Source of the DNA: Symbioplanes lichenis
Lineage (GTDB): Bacteria; Actinomycetota; Actinomycetes; Mycobacteriales; Micromonosporaceae
DNA: 64,000 nt
Direction of reading: 5' to 3'
Assembly (NCBI RefSeq): GCF_030709675.1
Contig: NZ_JAUZQD010000005.1
Coordinates: forward strand, 310,001 to 374,000
Positions 7,905 through 16,940 of the stretch are shown one piece after another. The position numbers were made by a program, and so were the translations under genes. Each line of letters begins with the position of its first letter. Positions within the stretch are counted from its first letter, which is position 1. Below the pieces are notes generated by a model. It saw only the letters and a list, made by a program, of their open reading frames with translations. It made no database searches and was not told the origin of the DNA.

Positions 7905-8891
7905 TCAGCCCCGCGCAGCCGCCGCGGCCCGCATGTCGCGCCGCAACTCCTGGGGGAGGGAGAAGGTCAGCCGCTCCTCGGCGGTCGTGAACTCGGTGAC
8001 CTCGCCGAAGCCGCGGTCGGCCAGGTGGGCCAGGACCTCCATGACCAGCTCGTCGGGCACGCTCGCGCCCGAGCTCACCCCGACGGTCGTCGCGCCCTCG
8101 AGCCATTCGTCGCGGATCTCGGCGGCGTAGTCGACCAGGTGGCCGGCCCGCGCGCCGGCGCCCAGGGCGACCTCGACGAGGCGGACGGAGTTGGAGCTGT
8201 TGGCCGAGCCGACCACGATGACCACGTCGCACTCCGGCGCGATCTCCTTGACCACGTGCTGCCGGTTGGACGTGGCGTAGCAGATGTCGTCGCTGGGCGG
8301 CGACTGGAGCAGCGGCAGCCGGGTCTTGAGCCGGGCGACGGTCTCCATGGTCTCGTCCACGGACAGGGTCGTCTGGGAGAGCCAGACCACCTTCGACGGG
8401 TCGCGCACCACGACGTTGTCGACGTCGTCGGGGCCGTCCACCAGCTGGATGTGCGCCGGGGCCTCGCCCGCTGTGCCGATGACCTCCTCGTGGCCCTCGT
8501 GCCCGATGAGCAGGATGTCGTAGTCCTCCCGGGCGAACCGCTTCGCCTCGTGGTGGACCTTGGTGACCAGCGGGCACGTCGCGTCGATGGCCTTGAGGTT
8601 GCGCTCGCGGGCCTGCTCGTGGACCTCGGGCGCCACGCCGTGGGCGGAGAACACCACGGTCGCGCCCTCGGGCACCTCGAAATTCTCCTCGACGAAGATC
8701 GCGCCGCGCGCCTCGAGCGTGCTCACGACATGTTTGTTGTGCACGATCTGCTTGCGCACGTAGACCGGGGCGCCATAGAGCTTGAGCGCCTCCTCGACGG
8801 TCTGCACCGCACGGTCGACGCCGGCACAGTAGCCCCGCGGCTTCGCGAGGAGCACACGCTTGCGGACGGGGGCAGCGGCATTCGAGGTCAC
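7905..8891 (-). CDS. ispH: 4-hydroxy-3-methylbut-2-enyl diphosphate reductase
   Basis: 328 residues. This is the last enzyme of the MEP isoprenoid pathway, reducing HMBPP to IPP and DMAPP with a [4Fe-4S] cluster. The three cluster cysteines are present at 22 (PRGYCAGV), 106 ([11 protein letters not shown]) and 204 (CYATSNRQ); the Ser/Asn motif SANSSNS is also seen. The GTG start at 8891 is favoured over longer frames because TACCAT lies exactly 6 bases upstream (leaderless) and the residues after it match the family start. The gene is divergent from the membrane protein at 9019. Confidence 0.97.
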   Translation of the reverse strand: MTSNAAAPVRKRVLLAKPRGYCAGVDRAVQTVEEALKLYGAPVYVRKQIVHNKHVVSTLEARGAIFVEENFEVPEGATVVFSAHGVAPEVHEQARERNLKAIDATCPLVTKVHHEAKRFAREDYDILLIGHEGHEEVIGTAGEAPAHIQLVDGPDDVDNVVVRDPSKVVWLSQTTLSVDETMETVARLKTRLPLLQSPPSDDICYATSNRQHVVKEIAPECDVVIVVGSANSSNSVRLVEVALGAGARAGHLVDYAAEIRDEWLEGATTVGVSSGASVPDELVMEVLAHLADRGFGEVTEFTTAEERLTFSLPQELRRDMRAAAAARG

Positions 8892-8897
8892 CCGGCA

Positions 8898-8903
8898 ATG
8901 GTA
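8898..8903 (-). promoter_or_regulatory. -10 box of leaderless ispH promoter
   Basis: On the minus strand TACCAT is followed by 6 bases and then the GTG of ispH. No Shine-Dalgarno sequence is present. Confidence 0.55.
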
Positions 8904-9018
8904 CGCACCCCGCGCCGCATGTCGCCCGGCTGCGACGCGTACCACAGCCACCCGGCGCCGGAAGCGCGAGAAGGGCGTTTTGGCCCGTAAGGGGGCGGTT
9001 GCGGGTGATACTCGGGCC

Positions 9019-9570
9019 ATGAGCACCGTCGGCGACGTGGATCCCGCCCTCGAAGAGGAGGAAGAAGAGGCCCCCGGCCTGTGGGGATCCTTCGGGGCGG
9101 CCCTGCGGCTCATCGTCGGCTGGTTCTCCGTCGCGATCGGCATCCTCAACCTGGTCGTCGAGATCGACCGCTCCGACGCGACACCGGACGGCGCCTACCT
9201 GCTGTTTCACGCGGTGTTGCTGGTGGGTGGCGCGCTGCTGATCGGCCTCGGCTGGTTCGACCCCAGACCTGGCCTTCCCGGGTACGCCGCCGGGGCCGCC
9301 GTCCTGGTCGCGGGCGTCGTGCTCAGCGCCTTGCCGCGGAACAACACTGTCTGCTGCATGAGCGCCTTCGACGAGCGGCACGGCTACCCGTTCACTCTCA
9401 TCGCCCGCAACGCCGGCAGCCGGTGGCACGTGGACAGCCAGCATCTCCTCGCCGATCTGCTGTTCTGGGGCTTCCTCGGGCTCGTGGCCCTGCTCGCCGT
9501 CTCGCTGCTACGGCGCGCGACGCAGCAGGACACGCGGCGCCGTGGCGCACACCACCACCCGCCCCGCTGA
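9019..9570 (+). CDS. Four-helix membrane protein, unknown function
   Basis: 183 residues. The N-terminus is acidic (a run of Glu around residues 14-19) and four hydrophobic segments follow at about 32-50, 62-82, 92-110 and 145-165. A CC pair ([18 protein letters not shown]) lies in the loop before the last helix. I do not recognise the family. The ATG at 9019 is preceded by GATACT at 6 bases, compatible with leaderless expression. A His/Arg-rich tail ends the protein 23 bases before xseA. Confidence 0.75.
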   Translation: MSTVGDVDPALEEEEEEAPGLWGSFGAALRLIVGWFSVAIGILNLVVEIDRSDATPDGAYLLFHAVLLVGGALLIGLGWFDPRPGLPGYAAGAAVLVAGVVLSALPRNNTVCCMSAFDERHGYPFTLIARNAGSRWHVDSQHLLADLLFWGFLGLVALLAVSLLRRATQQDTRRRGAHHHPPR

Positions 9571-9581
9571 GGAGGCGCCCG

Positions 9582-9587
9582 TAGGGT
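9582..9587 (+). promoter_or_regulatory. -10 box of leaderless xseA promoter
   Basis: TAGGGT lies 6 bases before the GTG of xseA at 9594. Confidence 0.5.
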
Positions 9588-9593
9588 AGGCGG

Positions 9594-10814
9594 GTGACCG
9601 AGCCCGAGCCGAAGTCGACCGCCGACGCGCCCTGGCCCGTACGCGTGGTCAGTCAGAAGGTCGGCGCCTGGGTGGCCCGCCTGGGCTGGGTCTGGGTCGA
9701 CGGACAGGTGGCGCAGATCAGCCGGCGCCCGGGCGCGAGTGTGGTCTTCCTGACCCTGCGCGACCCCTCCGCCGACCTCAGCCTCACCGTGACCGCGCAC
9801 CGCGACGTGCTCGACGCCGGAGCCCCCAATCTCGCGGAGGGCGCACGGGTCACCCTGCACGCCAAGCCCGAGTACTACCCGGCGCGCGGGTCGCTGAGCC
9901 TGCGCGCCGACGAGATCCGCCAGGTCGGCCTCGGCGAGCTGCTGGCCCGGCTGGAGCAGGTCAAGAAGCTGCTGGCGGCCGAGGGGCTCTTCGCGCGCGA
10001 GCGCAAGCGGCGGCTGCCGTTCCTGCCGCAGCGCATCGGGCTGATCACCGGCCGCGCGTCCGCCGCCGAACGCGATGTGTTGATGAACACCCGCCGCCGC
10101 TGGCCGAGCGTCGACTTCCGCGTGATCAATGTGCCGGTGCAGGGGCCTACCGCCGTGCCGCAGATCATCGACGCGCTCAAGGTGCTGGACAACGACGAAG
10201 GCGTGGACGTCATCGTCGTCGCGCGCGGCGGCGGCAGCGTCGAGGACCTGCTGCCCTTCTCCGACGAGGCGCTGTGCCGGGCCGTCTTCGGCTGCCGGAC
10301 GCCGGTGGTCAGCGCGATCGGGCACGAGACGGACGCGCCGCTGCTCGACTATGTCGCCGACCTGCGCGCCTCGACGCCGACCGACGCCGCCAAGCGGATC
10401 GTGCCGGACCTCGAGGAGGAGAGCCGGCTGATCGAGCACGCCCGCCGGCGGCTGGACCGCGCCGTGCTCACGCAGATCGACCGCGAGACCCACCGGCTCG
10501 AGGCCTGGCGGTCGCGGCCGGTCCTGGCCCGGCCGGAGACATTGATCGACCAGCGGTCGGCCGAGGTGGGTGCGCTGCGGGACCGGGCGACCCGCAGCCT
10601 CGACCATCGCGTACGCCGGGCCGACGACGAGTTGCGGCACACGCTGGCCCGGCTGCGGGCGTTGTCACCCGCGGCCACCCTCGAGCGCGGTTACGCGATC
10701 GTGCAACGTGCGGACGGTCACGTGGTCCGCAGCGCCGCGGAAGTCAGCCCCGGCGACCAGCTGCGCGTGCGGCTGGCCGAAGGAGAACTGCACACGGAAG
10801 TCCGGGAGGGCTGA
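9594..10814 (+). CDS. xseA: Exodeoxyribonuclease VII large subunit
   Basis: 406 residues. With XseB it degrades single-stranded DNA to oligonucleotides from either end. The N-terminal OB-fold (about 20-110, [13 protein letters not shown]) binds ssDNA. The catalytic domain follows, with [16 protein letters not shown], a [11 protein letters not shown] loop and [17 protein letters not shown], all diagnostic. The C-terminal part is a long coiled coil (about 260-370) expected to carry XseB protomers. The TGA overlaps the xseB ATG by one base (TGATG), so the subunits are coupled. Confidence 0.97.
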   Translation: MTEPEPKSTADAPWPVRVVSQKVGAWVARLGWVWVDGQVAQISRRPGASVVFLTLRDPSADLSLTVTAHRDVLDAGAPNLAEGARVTLHAKPEYYPARGSLSLRADEIRQVGLGELLARLEQVKKLLAAEGLFARERKRRLPFLPQRIGLITGRASAAERDVLMNTRRRWPSVDFRVINVPVQGPTAVPQIIDALKVLDNDEGVDVIVVARGGGSVEDLLPFSDEALCRAVFGCRTPVVSAIGHETDAPLLDYVADLRASTPTDAAKRIVPDLEEESRLIEHARRRLDRAVLTQIDRETHRLEAWRSRPVLARPETLIDQRSAEVGALRDRATRSLDHRVRRADDELRHTLARLRALSPAATLERGYAIVQRADGHVVRSAAEVSPGDQLRVRLAEGELHTEVREG

Positions 10815-11014
10815 TGAGCGACGAGAAGCTGAGCTACGAACAGGCCCGCGCCGAGCTGGCCACGGTCGTCGAGAAGCTGGAGCAGGGCGGGGCCTCGCTG
10901 GAGGAGAGCCTCGCGCTGTGGGAGCGCGGCGAGAAACTGGCGGACGTCTGCCAGACCTGGCTGGACGGCGCCCGCGACCGCATCGAGACCGCCCGCGCCG
11001 CCCGCGGCGAGTAG
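10814..11014 (+). CDS. xseB: Exodeoxyribonuclease VII small subunit
   Basis: 66 residues, a typical size. The sequence is a helical hairpin with the family pattern [20 protein letters not shown] and [16 protein letters not shown]. It supports the large subunit and has no catalytic site. The start is set by the one-base TGATG overlap with xseA. Confidence 0.95.
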   Translation: MSDEKLSYEQARAELATVVEKLEQGGASLEESLALWERGEKLADVCQTWLDGARDRIETARAARGE

Positions 11015-11087
11015 AAGGCGCCATCCGCGGCGGGCGAAAACGCGTCGTCGCGGGGCGGGCAAGAATGCGCCGCCCGCGACGAACAAG

Positions 11088-11115
11088 AAGGCCCGGACCG
11101 CTCGGCCCGGGCCTT
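11088..11115. terminator. Bidirectional hairpin terminator
   Basis: AAGGCCCGG (11088-11096) pairs perfectly with 11107-11115. It lies between the convergent xseB and lipoprotein genes and can serve both strands. Confidence 0.7.
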
Positions 11116-11132
11116 GCTCGCGCACTGCGGAT

Positions 11133-11957
11133 CTACGAGTTCAGCATCTCGTACGCGGAGTCGGGCGCCTCCTGCACCTGGTCGGCCGGCGGCGCCTCCT
11201 GCTGTGCCGCGCTGCCGTACTGGGAAACCTCGACGGTCCACTTGCCCGCCTCGGCGTCGCTGGTCTTGGGCATGTCCAGCACCAGCTTGGTGAGCCGGCC
11301 GTCCCCGTCGAGCGTCGCCTCGAAGGGCACCGCCTTGCCGGCCGTCGCGTCCACGCCCGCGAAGGCGCTCTGGCCGAGCAGGTGAGTGTCGTCACCGGCG
11401 GCCGTGACATCGAGCTTGCCGGTGATGACGTCGTCCTCGCGCTCGGCCGTGGACGCCGTCTTGAGCAGGTCCGAGACGCCGGTCAGGTCCGGGTTCGCGA
11501 AGTCGACCTTCAGCTCCGCGTTCTCGGTGACCTTGCTCATGTCGACCTTCATCCAGGTCTTGCCGCTGAACATGTCCACCATCGACTGCAGCCCCTGGAC
11601 CAGCTTGGCGTCGGCCGGGTCCGTGCCGCCCGCCGCCTGCATGGCCTGCAGCTGCTTGGCGGAGTCGCCCATGTCGGCGGTCAGCTTCATGAACCGGTCG
11701 GGCTCGACGAAGCGCAGGTTGACCGTGGCGTCGCCGTCCGCGGTCTTCGACACGTAGTCGATCGAGGCGGTGTGGCTCGGCTTGTGCACGACGCTCTTGG
11801 CGCTGCTGCCGCCGGGCATGGCCACCGAGAAGTTGTAGTTGCCGGCCTGAAGCCCGGAGGTCGACTCCTGCAGCTCCGTCTTGGGGTCGTCGCCGGTGCA
11901 GGCGGTCAGCCCGAGGGCGACGACGGGAACGAGGACGGCGACGAGCCGACGATTCAT
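11133..11957 (-). CDS. Secreted lipoprotein, possibly LolA/LppX-like
   Basis: 274 residues. The signal peptide ends in a lipobox LTAC (17-20), so Cys20 should be lipidated and the protein anchored on the outer face of the membrane. The mature part is beta-rich with alternating residues (NYNFSVAM, HTASIDYV, FMKLTADM, WMKVDMS, VSQYGS). This pattern is consistent with LppX/LprG- or LolA-like half-barrels that bind lipids, but I assign this only by style, not by a diagnostic motif. It ends tail-to-tail with xseB. Confidence 0.75.
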   Translation of the reverse strand: MNRRLVAVLVPVVALGLTACTGDDPKTELQESTSGLQAGNYNFSVAMPGGSSAKSVVHKPSHTASIDYVSKTADGDATVNLRFVEPDRFMKLTADMGDSAKQLQAMQAAGGTDPADAKLVQGLQSMVDMFSGKTWMKVDMSKVTENAELKVDFANPDLTGVSDLLKTASTAEREDDVITGKLDVTAAGDDTHLLGQSAFAGVDATAGKAVPFEATLDGDGRLTKLVLDMPKTSDAEAGKWTVEVSQYGSAAQQEAPPADQVQEAPDSAYEMLNS

Positions 11958-12089
11958 GTGGGGTGCTCCGAAGGCAGTGCGAAACAGACTGCGGGAGCGT
12001 AGAGGATGACCCCGCCGGCGCGCTGCCCCGTTCCGCTCACCGCATTCCGGCGAATCCAGCGCGGCGACTGGCCACGCCACCCCGGCTCG

Positions 12090-12647
12090 TTACGGCAGGG
12101 CGGCGGCGAACTTCTCGAGCTCGTCGGACTTCGCGGAGCCGATGACGAGGATCGTGCGCCCCTTTTCCAGGAGCACCAGCGCGGTTTCCCCCGGGCGGCC
12201 GTCGTATTGCTGCCAGGCGCGCGCTCCCACCCGTACGGTGGCGGTGGCTTGGGGGTTTTCTCCCAGCTCGGCGGGGATCAGCGTCGCCGTCGGCACGCTG
12301 CTCTCGACCAGCAGGACGGGGCTGGCGTCCGGGTCGGAATAGCCCAGGCGCAGGGTGGCGCCGGTGCTCTCCCGCTTGAAGGTGGCGCTCTGCACGTGCC
12401 AGTCGTCGCTCAGCCCCTGCGGCTCGCTGACCGGGAACAACGCCGCCGCGCGGGCCGACTCGAGGGTCGGCCGGGCGTCGTAGGTCACCGGCTTGTTGCC
12501 GTCGAGGAAGAACTGGTAGAAGAAGATGCCCAGCGCGATGGGAACGAGCAGGACAGCCAGGGACAACGCCATGTCGCGAGGGCGGCGCTCGCCCCGCTTG
12601 CCGAGGGCGGGGGCTTCGGTGCTGGACACTTCACCATTGTTACCCAT
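12090..12647 (-). CDS. DUF4245-type membrane-anchored protein
   Basis: 185 residues. A cytoplasmic N-terminus (about 1-28) is followed by one transmembrane helix (about 27-46, ALSLAVLLVPIALGIFFYQF) and an extracellular domain with W-H-V-Q and ARAWQQYDGRPGE features. Size, topology and position divergent from glpX match the DUF4245 family of actinobacteria; function is unknown. The ATG at 12647 is preceded by GGGGAAG at a suitable distance. The lipoprotein gene lies downstream on the same strand (gap 132 bases, nothing else seen there). Confidence 0.8.
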   Translation of the reverse strand: MGNNGEVSSTEAPALGKRGERRPRDMALSLAVLLVPIALGIFFYQFFLDGNKPVTYDARPTLESARAAALFPVSEPQGLSDDWHVQSATFKRESTGATLRLGYSDPDASPVLLVESSVPTATLIPAELGENPQATATVRVGARAWQQYDGRPGETALVLLEKGRTILVIGSAKSDELEKFAAALP

Positions 12648-12729
12648 GTCGCTTCCCCAGCGACTTCGCCGGTCACACATGTGAGGATCGGGACACCAAC
12701 CAGCCCCGCAACGTCGCGAGGAGGCCATC

Positions 12730-13746
12730 GTGCCCGTCTCCGCCAACCCTCAGGACCTCGACCGCAACATCGCCCTGGACCTCGTCCGGGTCACCGAGGC
12801 GGCCGCCATGGCCGCCGGCCGCTGGGTCGGCCGCGGCGACAAGAACGGCGGCGACGGCGCCGCGGTGGACGCCATGCGCAAGCTGATCAACTCGATCCAG
12901 ATGCGCGGCGTCGTGGTCATCGGCGAGGGCGAGAAGGACGAGGCGCCCATGCTCTTCAACGGGGAGCAGGTCGGCGACGGCACCGGCCCCGAGGTCGACG
13001 TGGCGGTCGACCCGGTCGACGGCACCACGCTGATGAGCAAGGGCATGCCGGGGGCCGTCGCCGTGCTCGCGGTCGCCGAGCGGGGCGCGATGTTCGACCC
13101 CAGCGCGGTCTTCTACATGGAGAAGATCGCGGTCGGCCCGGACTGCGCCGATGTGATCGACATCAACGCCGGCGCCACCGAGAACCTGCGCCGCATCGCC
13201 CGCGCCAAGCGGTCCGACGTCTCCGACGTGACCGTCTGCATCCTGGACCGGCCGCGGCACCAGGCCCTGGTCGACGAGGTACGCGCGGCGGGCGCCAACA
13301 TCAAGTTCATCGCCGACGGCGACATCGCCGGGGCCATCTCCGCCGCCCGGCCGGAGTCCGACGTCGACGTCCTCATGGGCATCGGCGGCACCCCCGAGGG
13401 CATCACGGCCGCCTGCGCGATCAAGTGCCTCGGCGGCGAGATCCAGGCCAAGCTCTGGCCCCGCGACGACGCCGAGCGCGAGAAGGCCATCGGCGGCGGG
13501 CACGACCTCGACCGCGTCCTCACCACCAACGACCTGGTCACCGGGGACAACTGCTTCTTCGTCGCCACCGGCGTCACCTCGGGCGACCTGCTCAAGGGCG
13601 TCCGCTACCGCTCCGGCGGCGCGCACACCCAGTCGATCGTCATGCGGTCCAAGTCCGGCACGATCCGGGTGATCGACTCCTACCACCGGCTGGAGAAGCT
13701 GAAGCTCTACTCGTCGATCGACTTCGACGGGCACCTGCCCGCCTGA
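12730..13746 (+). CDS. glpX: Fructose-1,6-bisphosphatase class II
   Basis: 338 residues. It hydrolyses fructose 1,6-bisphosphate in gluconeogenesis; class II is the main form in many actinobacteria. The metal/phosphate motif [12 protein letters not shown] (94-105) and [11 protein letters not shown] (65-75) are intact, and GGTPEGI and GDNCFF are also family signatures. The GTG start is supported by a perfect GAGGAGG (12718-12724) 5 bases upstream, one of the few strong ribosome binding sites here. Confidence 0.97.
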   Translation: MPVSANPQDLDRNIALDLVRVTEAAAMAAGRWVGRGDKNGGDGAAVDAMRKLINSIQMRGVVVIGEGEKDEAPMLFNGEQVGDGTGPEVDVAVDPVDGTTLMSKGMPGAVAVLAVAERGAMFDPSAVFYMEKIAVGPDCADVIDINAGATENLRRIARAKRSDVSDVTVCILDRPRHQALVDEVRAAGANIKFIADGDIAGAISAARPESDVDVLMGIGGTPEGITAACAIKCLGGEIQAKLWPRDDAEREKAIGGGHDLDRVLTTNDLVTGDNCFFVATGVTSGDLLKGVRYRSGGAHTQSIVMRSKSGTIRVIDSYHRLEKLKLYSSIDFDGHLPA

Positions 13747-13748
13747 AA

Positions 13749-13754
13749 TAGGGT
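13749..13754 (+). promoter_or_regulatory. -10 box, leaderless promoter
   Basis: TAGGGT overlaps the end of glpX by nothing and lies 6 bases before the ATG at 13761. Confidence 0.45.
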
Positions 13755-13760
13755 CGGCGC

Positions 13761-14306
13761 ATGAACTTCTACGTGCGAACCGCCTCCACGGCCGTGACCC
13801 AGGGCCTGCTGACCGGCATCTGGGTCGGCGCCGGCGGCCTCTCCCCGGCCCGGCGCCGACTGGTGCGCGCCGGAGCCGTGGCTGGGCTGGCCGCGGCCGC
13901 CCTCGTCGGCACCGGCGCCGCTCGGACCGGCGCCTCCGGCCGGGACGTCAAGCGCTCGCCGGACGAGGGGTGGCTCGACGAGGCCGCCGATCTGCAGGAG
14001 GCCGTGCTGCACACCGACGCCGAGCTGCGAGGCAACGCCGCGCGGCAGGAGATCGCCGACGCCCGGGCGGCCGCCGAGCTGAAGATCGCCGACGAGCCCC
14101 CGATCGACAAGCGCAAGCTGATCGCCACCGGCGTGGCGTTCGCGATCTCCGGCGGCGCGATCGTCGGCCGCCGCTTCCTCGAACGGCGGTGGCTGGCGCG
14201 GCTGGAACGGCAGGGGCATCCGCACCCCTACCGCGCGCTGGGCGTGCGCATGGGCGCGATCTCCGGCGCGTCGGCTCTCGTGAGCGGGCTCACCAACCGG
14301 AATTGA
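13761..14306 (+). CDS. Conserved-looking membrane protein, unknown function
   Basis: 181 residues. Hydrophobic segments lie at about 11-28, 36-52 and 118-135, with a charged helical middle (LDEAADLQEAVLHTDAEL) between them. The C-terminal part has RRFLERRWLARLERQGHPHPYRALGVRMG, followed by a last hydrophobic stretch. I do not recognise it. It follows glpX by 14 bases but has its own candidate -10 box. The stop codon is embedded in the -35 element of the following MFS promoter. Confidence 0.75.
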   Translation: MNFYVRTASTAVTQGLLTGIWVGAGGLSPARRRLVRAGAVAGLAAAALVGTGAARTGASGRDVKRSPDEGWLDEAADLQEAVLHTDAELRGNAARQEIADARAAAELKIADEPPIDKRKLIATGVAFAISGGAIVGRRFLERRWLARLERQGHPHPYRALGVRMGAISGASALVSGLTNRN

Positions 14307-14333
14307 CCTCAAGTGCGCTTGAAGTTTTAGCGT
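14303..14333 (+). promoter_or_regulatory. MerR/SoxR-type promoter of the MFS gene
   Basis: TTGACC (14303-14308) and TAGCGT (14328-14333) are separated by 19 bases, the unusually long spacer typical of MerR-family activators. The spacer holds a dyad, CCTCAAGTGCGCTTGAAG (14307-14324), which matches 14 of 18 bases of the E. coli SoxR box CCTCAAGTTAACTTGAGG. The start codon is 6 bases after the -10 box, so the message is probably leaderless. Confidence 0.8.
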
Positions 14334-14339
14334 GCTCGC

Positions 14340-15641
14340 ATGATCTTGCGGCGGCCGTACACCCTGACCACTGCGGGGGCGTGGAGTCTCGTCTTCCTGG
14401 CCGCCTTCGAGTCGCTGGCCGTCACCACGGTCATGCCGCAGGTGACCGCGGAGTTGGGCGGGCGCGGACAGTACGCGCTCGCCTTCTCCTCGGCGCTCGC
14501 CACCGGCGTGATCGGCATGGTCGGCTTCGGCGGCTGGGCCGATCGGCGCGGGCCCGCCGCCCCGCTGCTGACGGCGGTCGCGGTCTTCGCGCTGGGTCTC
14601 GTCATCGCGGGCACGGCGACTTCCATGCCCGCGTTCATCGCCGGGCGGCTGGTGCAGGGGCTCGGCGCGGGCGGGCACACTGTTGTCCTGTACGTGCTGG
14701 TGGCGCGCGTCTATCCGCCCGACCTGCACCTGAAGGTCTTCGGCGCGTTCTCGACCGCGTGGGTGCTGCCGTCGCTGATTGGGCCGTTCGTCGCCGGGCT
14801 CGTCGCCGACGCGGTGGGGTGGCGGTGGGTGTTCCTCGGGGTGGTGGCCCTGGTCGTCGTCGCCACGGTGCTGATCCTGCCCGCGCTGGCCGGGCACACG
14901 ACCGGTGAGCCGGGACCGTTCGACATGCGGCGGCTCGTGACCGCGGCGGTGGCAGCTGTGAGCGTTGTCGCTATGGGAGCTGTTGCCTGGTATTGGATGC
15001 CGGTCGCGCTCGCGGTGACACTCGTGGCGTTGCGGCCGTTGGTGCCCGGCGGCACGTTCCAGCTGCGGCGCGGGCTGCCTGCTGCGGTTGCGCTGCCTGC
15101 GTTCGCCGGCGGCGTGTTCATCGGTACGGACGTGTACCTGCCGTTGTTGTTGCAGGAGAGGTACGGGCTGCCGCCGTGGCTGTCGGGCATCACGCTCACC
15201 GTGGGCGCCGTGGCGTGGGCGGGCGCGTCGATGATGCAAGGCCGGCTGGGGGAGAGGCTGAACGCGGGCACCGCCGTACGGGCGGGCGCGCTGCTGCTGG
15301 CCGCCGGGGCCGGCGTGGTGCTGCTGACTGTTGTCGCGCATCTGCCGCTGGCGGTGGCGGTGGTGGGCTGGTTCGTCGCCGGGGCGGGCATGGGCACGAT
15401 GTACCCGCGGATCAGCGCGCTCGTGCTCGGCTGGTCGGCGCCGGGGCAGCAGGGCTTCCACACGGCGGCCAAGAGCATCTCCGAGACGATCGGCACGAGC
15501 GCGACGCTTGCTGTTACGGGGCTCTTGGCGGGTGCGGGTCCGTTCCTGTGCACCGCACTATTGAGCGTGGCTCTTGTGGCTGTTGCCATGCGTGTGCAAC
15601 AACCAGTTGCCGCTGACCAGGCAACGCCGGTTCTGCAATAG
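14340..15641 (+). CDS. MFS transporter, probable drug/redox-compound exporter
   Basis: 433 residues with about 12-14 hydrophobic helices. The motif A region is GMVGFGGWADRRGPAAPL, between the second and third helix, and motif C-like GAFSTAWVLPSLIGPFVAGLVAD follows in the first half, typical of drug:H+ antiporters of the DHA2/DHA1 type. The location directly behind a SoxR-like promoter suggests induction by redox-active compounds or another small molecule sensed by a MerR-family regulator, which is not encoded in the window. Codon use becomes slightly less G/C-biased near the 3' end, running into the repeat array. Confidence 0.88.
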   Translation: MILRRPYTLTTAGAWSLVFLAAFESLAVTTVMPQVTAELGGRGQYALAFSSALATGVIGMVGFGGWADRRGPAAPLLTAVAVFALGLVIAGTATSMPAFIAGRLVQGLGAGGHTVVLYVLVARVYPPDLHLKVFGAFSTAWVLPSLIGPFVAGLVADAVGWRWVFLGVVALVVVATVLILPALAGHTTGEPGPFDMRRLVTAAVAAVSVVAMGAVAWYWMPVALAVTLVALRPLVPGGTFQLRRGLPAAVALPAFAGGVFIGTDVYLPLLLQERYGLPPWLSGITLTVGAVAWAGASMMQGRLGERLNAGTAVRAGALLLAAGAGVVLLTVVAHLPLAVAVVGWFVAGAGMGTMYPRISALVLGWSAPGQQGFHTAAKSISETIGTSATLAVTGLLAGAGPFLCTALLSVALVAVAMRVQQPVAADQATPVLQ

Positions 15642-15680
15642 CCCCACCCGCTGCAGTTGCCAAGCTTTTGCAACAACTGA

Positions 15681-15827
15681 CAGTCGCGGCGCGGGCAATG
15701 GCCAGGCAGTTGCGGCGCGGGCACCTGCGGGACAGTTGCGGCGCGGGCAACTGCGGGGTCAGTGCGGCGCGGGCAACTGCCAGGTAGTTGCGGCGCGGCA
15801 ACCGCCAGGCAGTTGCGGCGGCTGCGG
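15681..15827. repeat. 26-bp tandem repeat array, about 6 copies, hairpin-forming
   Basis: The core CGGCGCGG recurs at 15687, 15713, 15739, 15765, 15791 and 15816, i.e. every 26 bases. The consensus unit is CAGTTGCGGCGCGGGCAACT plus GCCAGG. The third copy contains a perfect hairpin CAGTTGC-N7-GCAACTG (15733-15753). A related imperfect hairpin lies just before (15655-15680). The array fills the gap between the convergent MFS and PAP2-like genes. Confidence 0.88.
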
Positions 15828-15854
15828 TTGGTGGCGGGCGTTCGCCGCGGCCGG

Positions 15855-16436
15855 TCAGCGCAGGGCGGGGAATACCGAACCGGCGATCACCGCGCCGACG
15901 AGGGCGCCGGCTACGACCTGGGCTGTCGTGTGGGCGGACAGGCGGACCCGCGCCCAGCCCGCCAGCACGACCAGCGGCACCGTGAGCAGCAGCAGCGGGC
16001 CGTACAGGGTAACCAGGGTCGCGCTGGTCCCGGCGGCGACGCCGGCGTGGATCGACATCTTCCACCAGCGGGTCACGGCCGTGTAGACCAGCAGTCCCGT
16101 GCCGCCGGCGGCCAGCAGGGCGACCACGTCACGCGGCGCCCCCAGCAGGATCAGCGCGATCAGGCCCAGCGCCACCGAGGCGACCCCGACAGCCAGCGGC
16201 ACCATGCGGTGCTCGCGCTCGGGGATGTGGTGGCTGGTCAGCTTGCCGCGGCGGACGCCCCGCAGGACGTACACCATCGGGAGGCCCGCGGCGAAGAGCG
16301 CGCCGGGCAGCCCCCACCAGCGGGAGACGCCCGGTGCGGCCCCGGCGTGCCAGCCCACCAGCAGCATCAGCGTGGCGACCAGCACGGCCGGGGCCAGAAT
16401 CTCGGTCACGATCCGGGCGGTACGGTCCCACAGCAC
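15855..16436 (-). CDS. PAP2-superfamily-like membrane protein, active site degenerate
   Basis: 193 residues from a GTG, with about six hydrophobic segments. The region ARVRLSAHTTAQVVAGALVG resembles the third PAP2 motif (SR-x5-H-x3-D), but the Ser is Ala and the Asp is Gln. The second motif (SGH) appears as SIHAG. The family removes phosphate from lipids such as undecaprenyl diphosphate; with these changes the activity is doubtful. It sits 12 bases downstream of the SRPBCC gene on the same strand. Confidence 0.7.
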   Translation of the reverse strand: MLWDRTARIVTEILAPAVLVATLMLLVGWHAGAAPGVSRWWGLPGALFAAGLPMVYVLRGVRRGKLTSHHIPEREHRMVPLAVGVASVALGLIALILLGAPRDVVALLAAGGTGLLVYTAVTRWWKMSIHAGVAAGTSATLVTLYGPLLLLTVPLVVLAGWARVRLSAHTTAQVVAGALVGAVIAGSVFPALR

Positions 16437-16448
16437 CGCCCCATGATC

Positions 16449-16940
16449 TCAAAGGCCGGCGGCGACCTCGTCGAGGGCGTCCAACGACTCCTGCATGCCG
16501 CCCTCCATGCCTGTAGAGAGCACGGCGTCGCGGTCGGCCTGGTCGCGGTACTCGCAGAGCATCCGTACGGTGGTCCCGCCCGTCCCGCCGGGAGTGAACG
16601 TGACCGTGACGACCGACGCGTGGTCGTCGGGGTCCGGCAGGCCCTCGTAGATCTCGGTGTTGACCAGCCGCGCCGGCTCGTCGATCTCCCTGTACTCGCC
16701 GCGGAAGGCGACCTCGTGCCCGCCCGCGTCCATCACGTAGCGCCAGCGGCCGCCGACGCGCAGGTCCACCTCGGCGCTGGTGACGGTGCCGCGCTGCCCG
16801 GCCCACCAGCGCTTGATGAGGTCCGGGGTCGTGTAGGCCCGCCAGACGAGCGCGGGCGGCGCGCCGAACTCGCGGGTGATGAGGATCTGGTGGGCCTCCG
16901 GCGTCGCGACCTTCGCCGTGCCCTTGGTGGTCGTGGTCAT
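16449..16940 (-). CDS. SRPBCC (AHSA1-like) domain protein
   Basis: 163 residues, one AHSA1/START-like helix-grip domain. Landmarks are ITREFGAPPALVWRAYTTPDLIKRWW at the N-terminus (seen as a whole at about 20-45), WRYVMDAGGHEVAFRGEY and TVTFTPGGTGGTTV. The family binds hydrophobic ligands or acts as a folding accessory. The ATG overlaps the stop of the ArsR gene by 4 bases; ArsR-SRPBCC pairs are very common in actinobacteria and are assumed to be co-regulated. Confidence 0.9.
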   Translation of the reverse strand: MTTTTKGTAKVATPEAHQILITREFGAPPALVWRAYTTPDLIKRWWAGQRGTVTSAEVDLRVGGRWRYVMDAGGHEVAFRGEYREIDEPARLVNTEIYEGLPDPDDHASVVTVTFTPGGTGGTTVRMLCEYRDQADRDAVLSTGMEGGMQESLDALDEVAAGL

